NCBI GenBank assembly: GCA_905211645.1 | Contig: CAJMBK010000001.1 | Span: 1 to 64,000, forward strand | Origin: an uncultured Caryophanales bacterium | Lineage (GTDB): Bacteria; Bacillota_I; Bacilli_A; RFN20; CAG-288 | Direction of reading: 5' to 3' | DNA: 64,000 nt | Part shown: positions 30,734-39,600 of the stretch, piece after piece | How positions within the stretch are numbered: position 1 is the first letter of the stretch | How the letters are laid out: the number at the start of each line of letters is the position of its first letter | The notes under the pieces: generated by a model | Seen by the model: only the letters and a program-made list of their open reading frames with translations | Database searches by the model: none | Told to the model about the DNA's origin: nothing | Translations under genes and position numbers: made by a program

Positions 30734-32503
30734 TTAATCTTCTCTAAATAGGTCTTCAACGAACAAATCAGAATTGGATTTGTTTGATGCTTTTAATTTT
30801 TCTTCGTATTCTTGTAAAGTTGATAACTTGTTTGCTTTCATCAATTCAATGTACTTTTCTTTTAAATATTTGAAAGTAGCATCGGATAAGACGATAGCAG
30901 AAATATTTTTAACTCCAGTGTAAGTTTGAATTGCTTCATTAAGTTTGTCTGGATGTCTGTTGCAGTAAACAGCTTGATGAGCATTTGAAGTAACTAAGAT
31001 TATTTTTTCAAATGAATAGCTACGAACTGAACATGATTCAACAGTATTAACAACAGTTTGATCAAACTGGAAGTTAGTTAGACAACCTAAGAAGTTGTTG
31101 TATAAAGTTGTACTCATTGCGGATGTGTTACTCTTGTTATTATTCTTCATAATTGCAAGAAGAGACATCTCATCCAAAGCAGAACCATCAAGTGGAACGT
31201 CATCGAATTTATCTTCGACAACTTCTTGTTTAGGTTCTTCTTTCTTTTCTGCTTTAACAGGTTCAGACTTTTTAACTTTCTCAACCTTCTTTTCTTGTTT
31301 TACAGGTTTTTGCTCAACTGGAGCAGGTTCCTCATAAGAATAATCAGGGCCTTCATCATCTAAAAGTGGAGTATGCATGACTTCATGCTTTTCAATCTTT
31401 CTAGGTTCAGGATTAGCTTCTTCATCCTTAAGTTGAAGAGCAGAAATCAAATTAATTAGAGTTAATTCGAAGTGGTTATAGAGTGAAGTAACTCTGTTAT
31501 ATTCCATGTTAGATTTAACTAAAGTCTGCAAGTTGAAGTTAATCTCTTTAAGTGAGAGTTTACATTCTTTGTAAGTTTCAGGTTTGATAACTGAAAGCAC
31601 TGAATCATCTTTAGTTAAAGCATAAACCAAATAATCTTTGTAAATCTTAATTAAATCGGAATGTAACTTTGCGATATCCAAACCTTTTGAGTAATCGGAA
31701 TTGAATTTAGCAAGTAAGTCTTTTAGGTTTCTTGCTTTGATAAGTTTGACATAGTCCATCTTATCTTTCAAAGTGAGCAAACCGAATAAACTGTAAACAT
31801 CGGAAGTTGTAATCTTGTTGTGACAATAAGATAAAACTTGATCAAGTAGTGACAAAGAGTCACGAACACCACCGTCAGCTAAATTTGCAATAATCTCAAG
31901 TGCTTCCTCTTCGTAGTCTGTATTTTCTTTCTTCAAGATATTTTTCATATTTCTGATTAAATCAGCGTTTGAAATCTTGGAGAAATCGAATCTTTGAACA
32001 CGACTAAGAATGGTAGGAATAATCTTTTGAGGTTCTGTTGTTGCTAAGATGAAAACAACATATTCTGGTGGTTCCTCAAGAGTTTTAAGTAATGAGTTGA
32101 AAGCATCGTTAGACATATTGTGGACTTCATCGATGATGTAGATTTTATATCTACCCATGATAGGTTGATAATTAATCTGTTGGATAAGAGCTCTAACATT
32201 ATCAACACCAGAATTACTTGCAGCGTCGATTTCTACGACATCAGGGTGTTCACCATTTGTAATTGCAGTGCAGGATGCACAGTGATTACATTGATGACCG
32301 ATACCTTCTTGGCAATTTAAAGCTTTAGCAAATAATCTTGCTAAGGAAGTCTTACCTGTACCACGTGGACCACAGAAAAGATAGGCGTGAGAAATCTTAT
32401 CTTCTGCGATTGCATTCTTAAGAGTTTTAATAATATTTTGCTGCCCTACAACCTCATCAAAAGTTTGAGGTCGATATGCACGATACATTACTTTATATGC
32501 CAT
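30734..32503 (-). CDS. dnaX: DNA polymerase III subunit gamma/tau
   Basis: 589 residues. The AAA+ core has Walker A FCGPRGTGKTSL (about 43-54), the zinc cluster CQEGIGHQCNHCASC, Walker B IYIIDEVHNM, sensor 1 FILATTEPQKI and the SRC arginine finger region. A Lys/Glu/Pro-rich linker and a C-terminal domain follow, as in full-length tau. It is the first gene of a seven-gene operon. A TATAAT -10 sits about 24 bp before the start, and a phased GTTCA array farther upstream suggests control by a DNA-binding regulator. Confidence 0.96.
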   Translation of the reverse strand: MAYKVMYRAYRPQTFDEVVGQQNIIKTLKNAIAEDKISHAYLFCGPRGTGKTSLARLFAKALNCQEGIGHQCNHCASCTAITNGEHPDVVEIDAASNSGVDNVRALIQQINYQPIMGRYKIYIIDEVHNMSNDAFNSLLKTLEEPPEYVVFILATTEPQKIIPTILSRVQRFDFSKISNADLIRNMKNILKKENTDYEEEALEIIANLADGGVRDSLSLLDQVLSYCHNKITTSDVYSLFGLLTLKDKMDYVKLIKARNLKDLLAKFNSDYSKGLDIAKLHSDLIKIYKDYLVYALTKDDSVLSVIKPETYKECKLSLKEINFNLQTLVKSNMEYNRVTSLYNHFELTLINLISALQLKDEEANPEPRKIEKHEVMHTPLLDDEGPDYSYEEPAPVEQKPVKQEKKVEKVKKSEPVKAEKKEEPKQEVVEDKFDDVPLDGSALDEMSLLAIMKNNNKSNTSAMSTTLYNNFLGCLTNFQFDQTVVNTVESCSVRSYSFEKIILVTSNAHQAVYCNRHPDKLNEAIQTYTGVKNISAIVLSDATFKYLKEKYIELMKANKLSTLQEYEEKLKASNKSNSDLFVEDLFRED

Positions 32504-32526
32504 TAATTCACTCCGATATTACCTAA

Positions 32527-32532
32527 ATTATA
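32527..32532 (-). promoter_or_regulatory. -10 element TATAAT of the dnaX operon
   Basis: On the minus strand TATAATTTA lies 24 bp upstream of the dnaX start. No good -35 lies at 17-18 bp (CCAAAA or ACCAAA), which suggests a need for an activator. The same nine bases occur at the same relative place before the superoxide reductase gene. Confidence 0.6.
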
Positions 32533-32562
32533 CTAAATGCAAATACATATTTTGGTTAGTGC

Positions 32563-32590
32563 TATATGTAAATTTGTTAATTTACATATA
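32563..32590. promoter_or_regulatory. Perfect 12-bp palindrome TATATGTAAATT-4-AATTTACATATA
   Basis: It lies between the dnaX -10 element and the GTTCA array. It could be a cruciform or operator; there is no T-tract for a terminator. It has no counterpart at the superoxide reductase promoter. Confidence 0.45.
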
Positions 32591-32602
32591 TTCATAATGG
32601 AT

Positions 32603-32651
32603 GTTCAAAATTCGTTCAAATTATGTTCAGATTTTGTTCAAATTTTGTTCA
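32603..32651. repeat. Phased array: GTTCA repeated five times at exactly 11-bp steps
   Basis: GTTCA begins at 32603, 32614, 32625, 32636 and 32647, separated by AT-rich 6-bp spacers (consensus GTTCAAATTWT). It lies 71 bp upstream of the dnaX -10 element. The same array occurs at 41691. Direct repeats with an 11-bp period are the binding pattern of OmpR/PhoB-type response regulators, among others. Confidence 0.8.
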
Positions 32652-32672
32652 ACACATGTAGAAACAAATAAA

Positions 32673-32696
32673 AAATAGGAGTTTGCACTCCTATTT
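32673..32696 (-). terminator. Terminator of the 32700-33866 membrane protein gene
   Basis: AAATAGGAG and CTCCTATTT form a perfect stem around TTTGCA, followed on the minus strand by TT and A/T; it begins 4 bp after the stop codon. Confidence 0.85.
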
Positions 32697-32699
32697 GAA

Positions 32700-33866
32700 T
32701 TAGCTTCTTGATTGATACAATGGGGCGTCTTCATCCTTGTTTCTTGTGCCAAGCTTTCCAAGTGAGAAGATTGTTCTGATAAGTGCGGCTGCAACATAGG
32801 CGATGAAACCGAATTGGTTACCACCGATGAATGCAACAACGAAACCGATGATACCAGGGGTGAAGTTAAGTGTGAAACCACAGCTAAGAGCACCACCGAA
32901 GTTCATATCTCTGTAATCTGAATTCTTCTTTCTTGAGCCGACGAAAACAACTACACCAGCTAAGAATGATAAGAAGACATAACCGATCATGAACATCATC
33001 AAGTACATGTACATTTCACTTCTTTGGAATGGTAAGTAACCTAAGTCTAAGAGGTGATTCCAGTTTTCAACAATTTGAGTTTGAGTTGCGTCTAAGTTTT
33101 CGCCTCTAACCAATTTGTCGAATGTTTGACCTCTAGGCATTTCATTCCAGTAACCTTGGTAAAGAGCAACAGGTTGAGATTCAGCGGTTAAGTTAACTGA
33201 GCTGAAGAGTGAGATAGCTAATGTAGATTTTGTAACGTACATGACGTTGAATCTTGTGATGGCTTCACCGTTCTCATTTTTGAAGATACCATTGATAAGT
33301 TCTTGATAATTTTCGTTCTCAGTTTTGACATTGACTGGATCAAGATCGAAGTAGTAGATGTGAAGTGTTTCTGTTTTTTCTTCAACACTACCATCATCCT
33401 TGATTGTGTTTGTCTTTGTGTAAAGAACTAAACCGTCTTTGTTATCAGCAGAGTAGGTTGCGTTCTCTTTGAATTTTTCTGAAGCAACGAAGTAACCATC
33501 TTCACTGACATAGGATGAATCGAAACCGATTTGGAACTTAGTACCTTTATCATCTGTTGTTTCAGGTTGGACAAGTTGAGTCATGTAAGTATCAAGACCA
33601 ACTGTGGAAAGCATTGAAGCGGAACCATGTGTAGTTGAATTTCTCCAAACTGGTGGAATCCAGATGAGTGATAAAGCAATAATAGTATAGATAATAGTAC
33701 AACCCCAGCCTTTTCTCCAATTTAAGAAAATTTGCTTGTTGGAGATCATTGAGTGGAAGAAGTATTTAAAATTACGTGCGATACATCTGAAAAATCTTAC
33801 AAAGATACCATCTTTTTGTTGTACTGCAGCGTTTTTGGATTTATTTGACTTGTTTTTTGAACCCAT
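32700..33866 (-). CDS. Membrane protein of unknown function, divergent from the BusR-like regulator
   Basis: 388 residues. A basic cytoplasmic N-terminus (MGSKNKSNKSKNAAVQQK) with an amphipathic, aromatic segment (FFRCIARNFKYFFHSMI) is followed by one membrane segment (TIIYTIIALSLIWIPPVW), a soluble extracellular region of about 180 residues, and three more membrane segments near the C-terminus (YLMMFMIGYVFLSFLAGVVV, TPGIIGFVVAFIGG, FGFIAYVAAALIRTIF). The shape recalls DUF1189-like proteins, but I do not recognise the family securely. Its divergent neighbour encodes a GntR/RCK_C regulator, so it may be the regulator's target and take part in osmotic or potassium control. Confidence 0.7.
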   Translation of the reverse strand: MGSKNKSNKSKNAAVQQKDGIFVRFFRCIARNFKYFFHSMISNKQIFLNWRKGWGCTIIYTIIALSLIWIPPVWRNSTTHGSASMLSTVGLDTYMTQLVQPETTDDKGTKFQIGFDSSYVSEDGYFVASEKFKENATYSADNKDGLVLYTKTNTIKDDGSVEEKTETLHIYYFDLDPVNVKTENENYQELINGIFKNENGEAITRFNVMYVTKSTLAISLFSSVNLTAESQPVALYQGYWNEMPRGQTFDKLVRGENLDATQTQIVENWNHLLDLGYLPFQRSEMYMYLMMFMIGYVFLSFLAGVVVFVGSRKKNSDYRDMNFGGALSCGFTLNFTPGIIGFVVAFIGGNQFGFIAYVAAALIRTIFSLGKLGTRNKDEDAPLYQSRS

Positions 33867-34248
33867 ATAAAGCTCCTTGCATACAAAAAAACTTATTTTT
33901 TGCCTTAATAGTATATAAAATAAATTAATATTTACCTAGAACAAATTATATCCTATAAAGTTCGGACGGTTTAGCCGATAGACCATTTAAGCATTTAAAA
34001 GATTGAAAATTAAAAGTTTCCAAATGTCAAAAAGTTATCAAAAAAGATACTGCCAACTTTCAAAATTATTTCAAAGTTGTATCTTTAAATAAAATTATTT
34101 GAAGAAAATTTTTATCTAGAGCCATCAATTAACAACTTTAAAAATTAGGTCAATTGCTAAGTGAAAAACATACTTAAATTGCTTGAAATTTAAACAGTGT
34201 TTCATTAAACTAAAGCAAGTTTTATTCCCAAAAACAAAGGAGGTCATT
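33867..34248. promoter_or_regulatory. Divergent intergenic region with a large dyad (34043-34086)
   Basis: AAAGATAC-TGCC-AACTTT (34043-34060) and AAAGTT-GTATCTTT (34073-34086) form an inverted repeat with a small bulge, 160-200 bp before the BusR-like start. It could be a binding site for the regulator or a leader hairpin. The rest is AT-rich with no gene; GGACGG near 33963 is the only GC-rich spot. Confidence 0.45.
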
Positions 34249-34890
34249 ATGACTAAACAAAGAGGTACACCACGATATTTGAAGATTGCACAAGATATTT
34301 GTGGTAAGATTTTAACAGGCGAGTATCCAGAAGGTCATTTACTTAAGGGTAGATCAGTTCTCGGTGCTGAATATGCCGTTTCACCAGAAACAGTCAGAAA
34401 AGCTTTAAATATTCTTGAGAAAGAAAAGATCGTTTCTTCCAAGAGAGGCGTCGGTGTCTTCGTCGATTCTGTTTTACACGCACAACAATTCGCAAGCAGA
34501 TGGAAGAGTGAAACACAAGTTAAAAATAAATATCAAAGCTTATTAGACTTGTTAAACGAAAAGAAAGATCTCGATGAAAAGATTTCTGATGCTATCGATG
34601 ATATGAAGGATTCCTTCAAGTATCAAACAACCGAAGCAGTCAAGTTCTCTGAAGTCGAAATCCCACAAGATTCCTGGATCAACAATAAGACCATCGGTGA
34701 AGTTTATTTCTGGAACTACACTGAAGCAACAATCGTTGCAGTCGTTGATGCAGACGGAATTGCACAACAATCCCCAGGTCCAGATTTCATCTTACATTCT
34801 GGAGATAAATTAATTTTCGTTGGTAAAGATGGTTTAACATTTGACCGTGTCTTATCCTTCTTAACCTACGGAATCATGAATGCTGAATAA
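34249..34890 (+). CDS. BusR-like GntR-family regulator with C-terminal RCK_C domain
   Basis: 213 residues from the ATG at 34249, chosen over an upstream in-frame ATG because AAAGGAGGT lies just before it. Residues 1-70 are a GntR winged helix (RYLKIAQDICGKILTGEY, LKGRSVLGAEYAVSPETVRKAL, SSKRGVGVFV). Then comes a coiled coil (about 85-130), and from about 140 a TrkA-C/RCK_C domain (NNKTIGEVYFWNYTEATIVA...FILHSGDKLIFVG). This order is that of BusR, which in streptococci and lactococci binds cyclic di-AMP through RCK_C and represses the glycine-betaine importer. No betaine transporter is nearby; the divergent membrane protein is the candidate target. Confidence 0.82.
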   Translation: MTKQRGTPRYLKIAQDICGKILTGEYPEGHLLKGRSVLGAEYAVSPETVRKALNILEKEKIVSSKRGVGVFVDSVLHAQQFASRWKSETQVKNKYQSLLDLLNEKKDLDEKISDAIDDMKDSFKYQTTEAVKFSEVEIPQDSWINNKTIGEVYFWNYTEATIVAVVDADGIAQQSPGPDFILHSGDKLIFVGKDGLTFDRVLSFLTYGIMNAE

Positions 34891-34927
34891 CATTACCTTA
34901 AAAATATTTGATTTGAAAAACAAAATG

Positions 34928-34952
34928 GGTGAGCGAAAGCTCACCTTTTTTT
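34928..34952 (+). terminator. Terminator after the BusR-like gene
   Basis: GGTGAGC and GCTCACC enclose a GAAA tetraloop and run into seven T's. Confidence 0.95.
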
Positions 34953-34973
34953 AACTTTAAACTATATAAAAAT

Positions 34974-34997
34974 AGGATGAGAGTAATTTCTCATCCT
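34974..34997 (-). terminator. Terminator of the DegV gene
   Basis: AGGATGAG and CTCATCCT form a perfect stem; on the minus strand it is followed by ATTTTT, about 25 bp after the stop. Confidence 0.85.
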
Positions 34998-35021
34998 TTA
35001 GTGATTTCATAGTTAAATAAT

Positions 35022-35897
35022 TTAGTTAAAGCTACAAGGCTTATCCATGATGTAGAGAATTCCGATTGTCTTTGGACCACAATGAGATGAAACAACACAA
35101 CCAGCTCTTGTATGATGGATATTTTCTTCAGGTATGTAATCTTTAATCTTTTCATGGATATATATATCTAAGCCTTCCATATAGCCGGAATCGGTGATAA
35201 ATACGCATGATTTATCTATATTTGGTAAATCATCCATGAATTCTTTAATTTGTGCATCAACAGCTTTAACATACTTACCTGGAATCTTTTTGTAAGGCTT
35301 CAATTCATTTTGATAAACCTTAGCAACAAGGTGAATTCTAAAGACTTGAGTAAGTAATCTTTGCATGCCGGTACAACGACCACCCTTGTAAAGGTAATCT
35401 AAGGTATCAATGCAGAATTTTGATGAAACGTTAGGGACTAAAGCTCTAACCTTTTCAGCAATTTGATGAACATCAAGACCTTCTTTGATGAGTTCGCCCA
35501 TCTTAACAGCTAATAAACCAGTACCTGTTGATAAGTTTTGACTATCGATAATTTCTATTCTTCCTTCTGGGAAAGATTGAGCTGCAACTGTAGCATTTTG
35601 ATAAGTTGAAGAGAGACCAGAACCGATACCTGTGAAGAGAATATCATAACCATCTTCAATGTATGGTTTGAAATCGCTAATTAATTCTGCAACATTTCTA
35701 GCAGCAGTTTTTGGTGTTTCACCTAATTCGTTAACTTTCTTATAAAGTGTTTCTACATCCAAGGTTTGACCGTCTAAGTAATCGATGTTTTCACTTGGGA
35801 AATAGACGTGTAAAGGAACGATTTTAATATCATATTTTTCAATTAATTCTGGGCTTAAGTCACAAGTTGAATCGCAGATAATTTTAATTTTATTCAT
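35022..35897 (-). CDS. DegV-family fatty-acid-binding protein
   Basis: 291 residues. The start IKIICDSTCDLSPELIEKYDIKIVPLHVYF, then TAARNVAEL and the lipid-headgroup loop GIGSGLSSTYQNA are diagnostic. In Firmicutes DegV/FakB proteins hold fatty acids for phosphorylation by FakA; no fakA is in the window, so this could be FakB or another DegV member. The gene follows the CBS protein after 1 bp and is translated with it. Confidence 0.88.
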   Translation of the reverse strand: MNKIKIICDSTCDLSPELIEKYDIKIVPLHVYFPSENIDYLDGQTLDVETLYKKVNELGETPKTAARNVAELISDFKPYIEDGYDILFTGIGSGLSSTYQNATVAAQSFPEGRIEIIDSQNLSTGTGLLAVKMGELIKEGLDVHQIAEKVRALVPNVSSKFCIDTLDYLYKGGRCTGMQRLLTQVFRIHLVAKVYQNELKPYKKIPGKYVKAVDAQIKEFMDDLPNIDKSCVFITDSGYMEGLDIYIHEKIKDYIPEENIHHTRAGCVVSSHCGPKTIGILYIMDKPCSFN

Positions 35898-35898
35898 A

Positions 35899-36330
35899 TC
35901 ACTTCTCCTTGTTATTCTTATTCATATTCAAATCGTTAAGAGCACTGACAATAATAGATTTTCTGGTGATGATTCCTATGAAAACATCGTTATCATCCAA
36001 GACAGGAACAAAGTTTTGATCAACAGCAGTCATAAGTAAATTTTCCATTGTCTCAGTTGAATGAATTGGAACACAATCGTGCTTTCTTTCAATATCTTTG
36101 AGCATTACTTTTTCTGCTTCAACAAGAGATTTGAAATCATCCTTTTTTATTTCTCTAAGGATATCACCTTCTGTGATTGTTCCGTAATAATGACCTTCCT
36201 TAGTTAAAATTGGAATTGCTGTATAACCATGATAATCAAGCTTTTCCATGACTTGACGTAAGGTTGAATCTGCTTCTACATAAGCAACTTTTGATTTTGG
36301 TAACAAAAAGAAAAGTATATTGTTTGTCAT
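35899..36330 (-). CDS. Paired-CBS-domain protein, DarB/CbpB-like
   Basis: 143 residues, almost entirely two CBS domains (about 18-70 and 90-135; GYTAIPILTKEGHYYGTITEGDIL and NFVPVLDDNDVFIGIITRKSII). The start LFFLLPKSKVAYVEADSTLRQVMEKL matches the small CBS proteins DarB (YkuL) of Bacillus and CbpB of Listeria, which bind cyclic di-AMP and relay potassium or stringent-response signals to partners. Family placement is from sequence pattern. It is followed by a DegV gene and lies near a BusR-like regulator. Confidence 0.8.
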   Translation of the reverse strand: MTNNILFFLLPKSKVAYVEADSTLRQVMEKLDYHGYTAIPILTKEGHYYGTITEGDILREIKKDDFKSLVEAEKVMLKDIERKHDCVPIHSTETMENLLMTAVDQNFVPVLDDNDVFIGIITRKSIIVSALNDLNMNKNNKEK

Positions 36331-36613
36331 ATTATCTCCTGAATTTTTAATATTATAAACTTTTTAGCCTTCAATGATATTTTTTATAAGTCATAAGTTT
36401 TACACCTCTTTTAATTTGAAAATTAAATGCACATTTTCAAAATACTGAATATACATGAAAATACATAAAAATGCATTTAGCAACTTTTATAATCATGTAT
36501 AAGTTTTTAACAATTGATATGTCAAAGTTTGATACAAAAGTTCATATGTAAAATATATATTATCTAGTTTGATTAATAATATTTAGTTTTAATATAATTA
36601 TCTTAACAATGGT

Positions 36614-39600
36614 GTGGAGACAATGCTTATGTACGATTTTTATAAGAGCATGATATCTTTCAAATTCGAAAAGACATCACAAATGGAAGAGTTTCTCAAA
36701 TCAAAATCTTGCGATTGCTTCTTTGCTAGCAAGAAAGTTTTACTTGATTTCTTAAATGGTAAAAGAATCAAAGTTAATCTTATCGACAAGAGCAAATTTG
36801 AGCTTGAGGATAACGAAGATTTAACTAATGAAAAATATGAAGAAGAACTTTCTAAGATCAAGCAAAACTTAGAAAGAGATACATTCTACTTCTCTAGTTA
36901 CGAAAATGATATTCATGAGGTTTTCAATGAGTATTACAAGAAAGATAACCTCTACTTTTGTATTGCAGTTTTAAAGACGCACCACTATGAACTCATCAAT
37001 ACAAATCCATACGTCGGTTTAGCTCATGTCAAAGTTAGATTAGTTCATGACAGTGAAAACTACTACATGACTTTGAAGAGCCCGGATGTAATTTACGATA
37101 AGCAATTCATTCATATTTTCAAAGTTAGATTGGGTGAAGATTTAACTTATGAAACAAATAACTTTAACTATGATGACTACATCAACTTTGTCAATCAATT
37201 CGTAGAAAAAGGTTACTTCAGTTTACAAGATGAATTCTGCATCACCGACTGTGATTTGGATTACATGAATTTCAGCTACACTTTATTCAAACATAAAGTT
37301 GATATGGTTGAAGATAGCCTTGAACAAATTATCGACAACCAAGTTAATATCCAAAATTACAACAAGCAATTCTATAATTCAAATAAGAAGAAAGTTTTTT
37401 CTTTAACTAACCTTGATATCGTTAGCGATATCTTGGAAAACTACAAGACATTCCGTTTTTCACTAGACAATGAGAATGTTGGAAAATCTTTCGAAAGAAG
37501 TTTCTTAAGATACTTAGTTTCATCCAAGAAGAACGCACTTATCATTACCAAGGATAATAAGCAAAAGAAGAAAGTTCAAAATGTTCTTGATGCTAACGGC
37601 TTTGCTGGATTCTATCCACGTCATAACTTCAACGAAGTTAACACAAACTTAAGAGATGAATTTTTAGATAGCTACAACATCAACGAAACAACTATCTACA
37701 CTGATGCTGAAAAGGATATGATTGCTGAATATTCAAGATTAAGAACATATCATTCACCATTGGATGAAAAATTCATCAACAAAGTTGAAACTGTTTTTGG
37801 TGAAGCATTCCATGTCACATTGAATAAAGCAGCATATTTCTTAAATAACGCTGAACATCTTATTGATACAAAATTTGATATCAACAAATATTCAATCGAT
37901 GACTATGTCAAAGATCAAGTTTTCTTCTCCAAGTTAGATACTTATTCATCTTTCAACTGCATTTCATTGAAAGAGAATCTTTGCTACGGTTTATCATTTG
38001 ATAAAGAAAGACTTTCCTATAAGGAAACAATTCAAGTTACTGAAAATGTTAAACAAGCTATTGTTAACTTGTTGAACTACTTCAAAGAATTGAATGTTAG
38101 ATCCTGGAGAATTGGTTCATTTGATTCATTAACAGATATTTTCGAAACCGAAAATAATCTTTATGAACTCAATAAATATTCAGGTTTTGATGTTAAGTAT
38201 TTCAACTATGCTAAGGATTCAGAAATTAGAACAACTTTCAACAACTTAGTTGAACTCAATGAAGACTTCTTAGATGCAAAGAAAGAAATTAGTAAATACT
38301 TCAACGATCCTAACTTTGTTTATTCCAAATCTATCTCATCATTCTACTTATCAATCGTAAATAATGATGAAGATAAGAAAGCAAATAAGAAGATTATCAA
38401 ACAGAATCTTGTTAAGAAATCCGATTACAGATCCTTCATGAAGGATATGGAGCAATTTGTTATCAAGGAGAAGAACTTCTACGATAGACTTGCAGAAGTT
38501 GAAAGTATCTTTGGCATTGAAGTTTACTCTGCAGATGGTATTAACAAGATCAGAAAGAACTTCGACTACATCGATGAAGTTGAAACATACTTCCACTTAA
38601 GAGAAACAAGTGCAAATATTTCCTTCAATTCAGATTTTGTTAAGAAGTATTACACCGATGTTGAATACAGACAAAATCTTTTAGATGTTGTCTTCCCAAC
38701 TATGGATAAGATGATTGAAGCACTCAAATCCGCTTTGACTTCCTATCGTGAAATCCACAAAGAAGATGACACAAACTACGAGGCAATGTCATTCAAGAAG
38801 TTACTTAATCTCTTCTCACTCAGAGCTTCAATGACTAAGCAACAACTTGAAGAATATGCACTTTACATCGATAGTTTGAAGAAGACTTCAGAGAATTTGA
38901 AGACATTCATCAAGATCTTCAACGATAAAGGTTATTCATTCTCAACTTGTAAGAATGATTACTTTGCTTCTTTATACAACAACATTTATCTTTCCTACCT
39001 TGATGAAACAATCAACGATAGTGATGAAAAGTTAGAGAATAAGATTTCACTTATATACTTCTTATTGAAGAACAATCCATTATTAGTCAAGAAGACTATC
39101 ATGGATGCTAATAAGGAAAGAAGTGAATTCCTCAAATCTGATTTCTTCAAAGAGAGAATTTCTGCTTTGAATCATACTTATTCGTTCAATTCACTTCCAT
39201 CAACAAAAGCAATCTTAAATGCAGTTAGTAATGTTTATAACATTGTTTATCCAGTTTCTGTTTTTTCAGTTGAAGAGATTGAAGTTTATTTAAATATCCA
39301 CTTTGATTATTTGATTATCTATGATTCACTTAACTTTACAGATGCTGAACTTGCATACTTCATCTCAATGTATCCAAATGTAATCTTTGTTAAACATTCA
39401 GTTGAAGATTTGAGATTAAAAGATATTCCTTTAATTAAGTTTGATATCAACAAGATCTTAAATGGTATTTTCGATTACACAAGAGTTACATCTTATTTAA
39501 GAGAGTATTTAATTAAAGTTTTAGCTCATCACAATATTTCCGTTGAACCTTCGGATCCAGAAGATTTCTCTGAACCACTCATTGCAACATATGATGGTGT

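Noticed and set aside
32591..32660. GTTCA array as a CRISPR or tandem minisatellite
   Set aside because: Units are only 11 bp with 5 conserved bases and variable spacers, far too short for CRISPR repeats, and the spacers are not identical as in a minisatellite.
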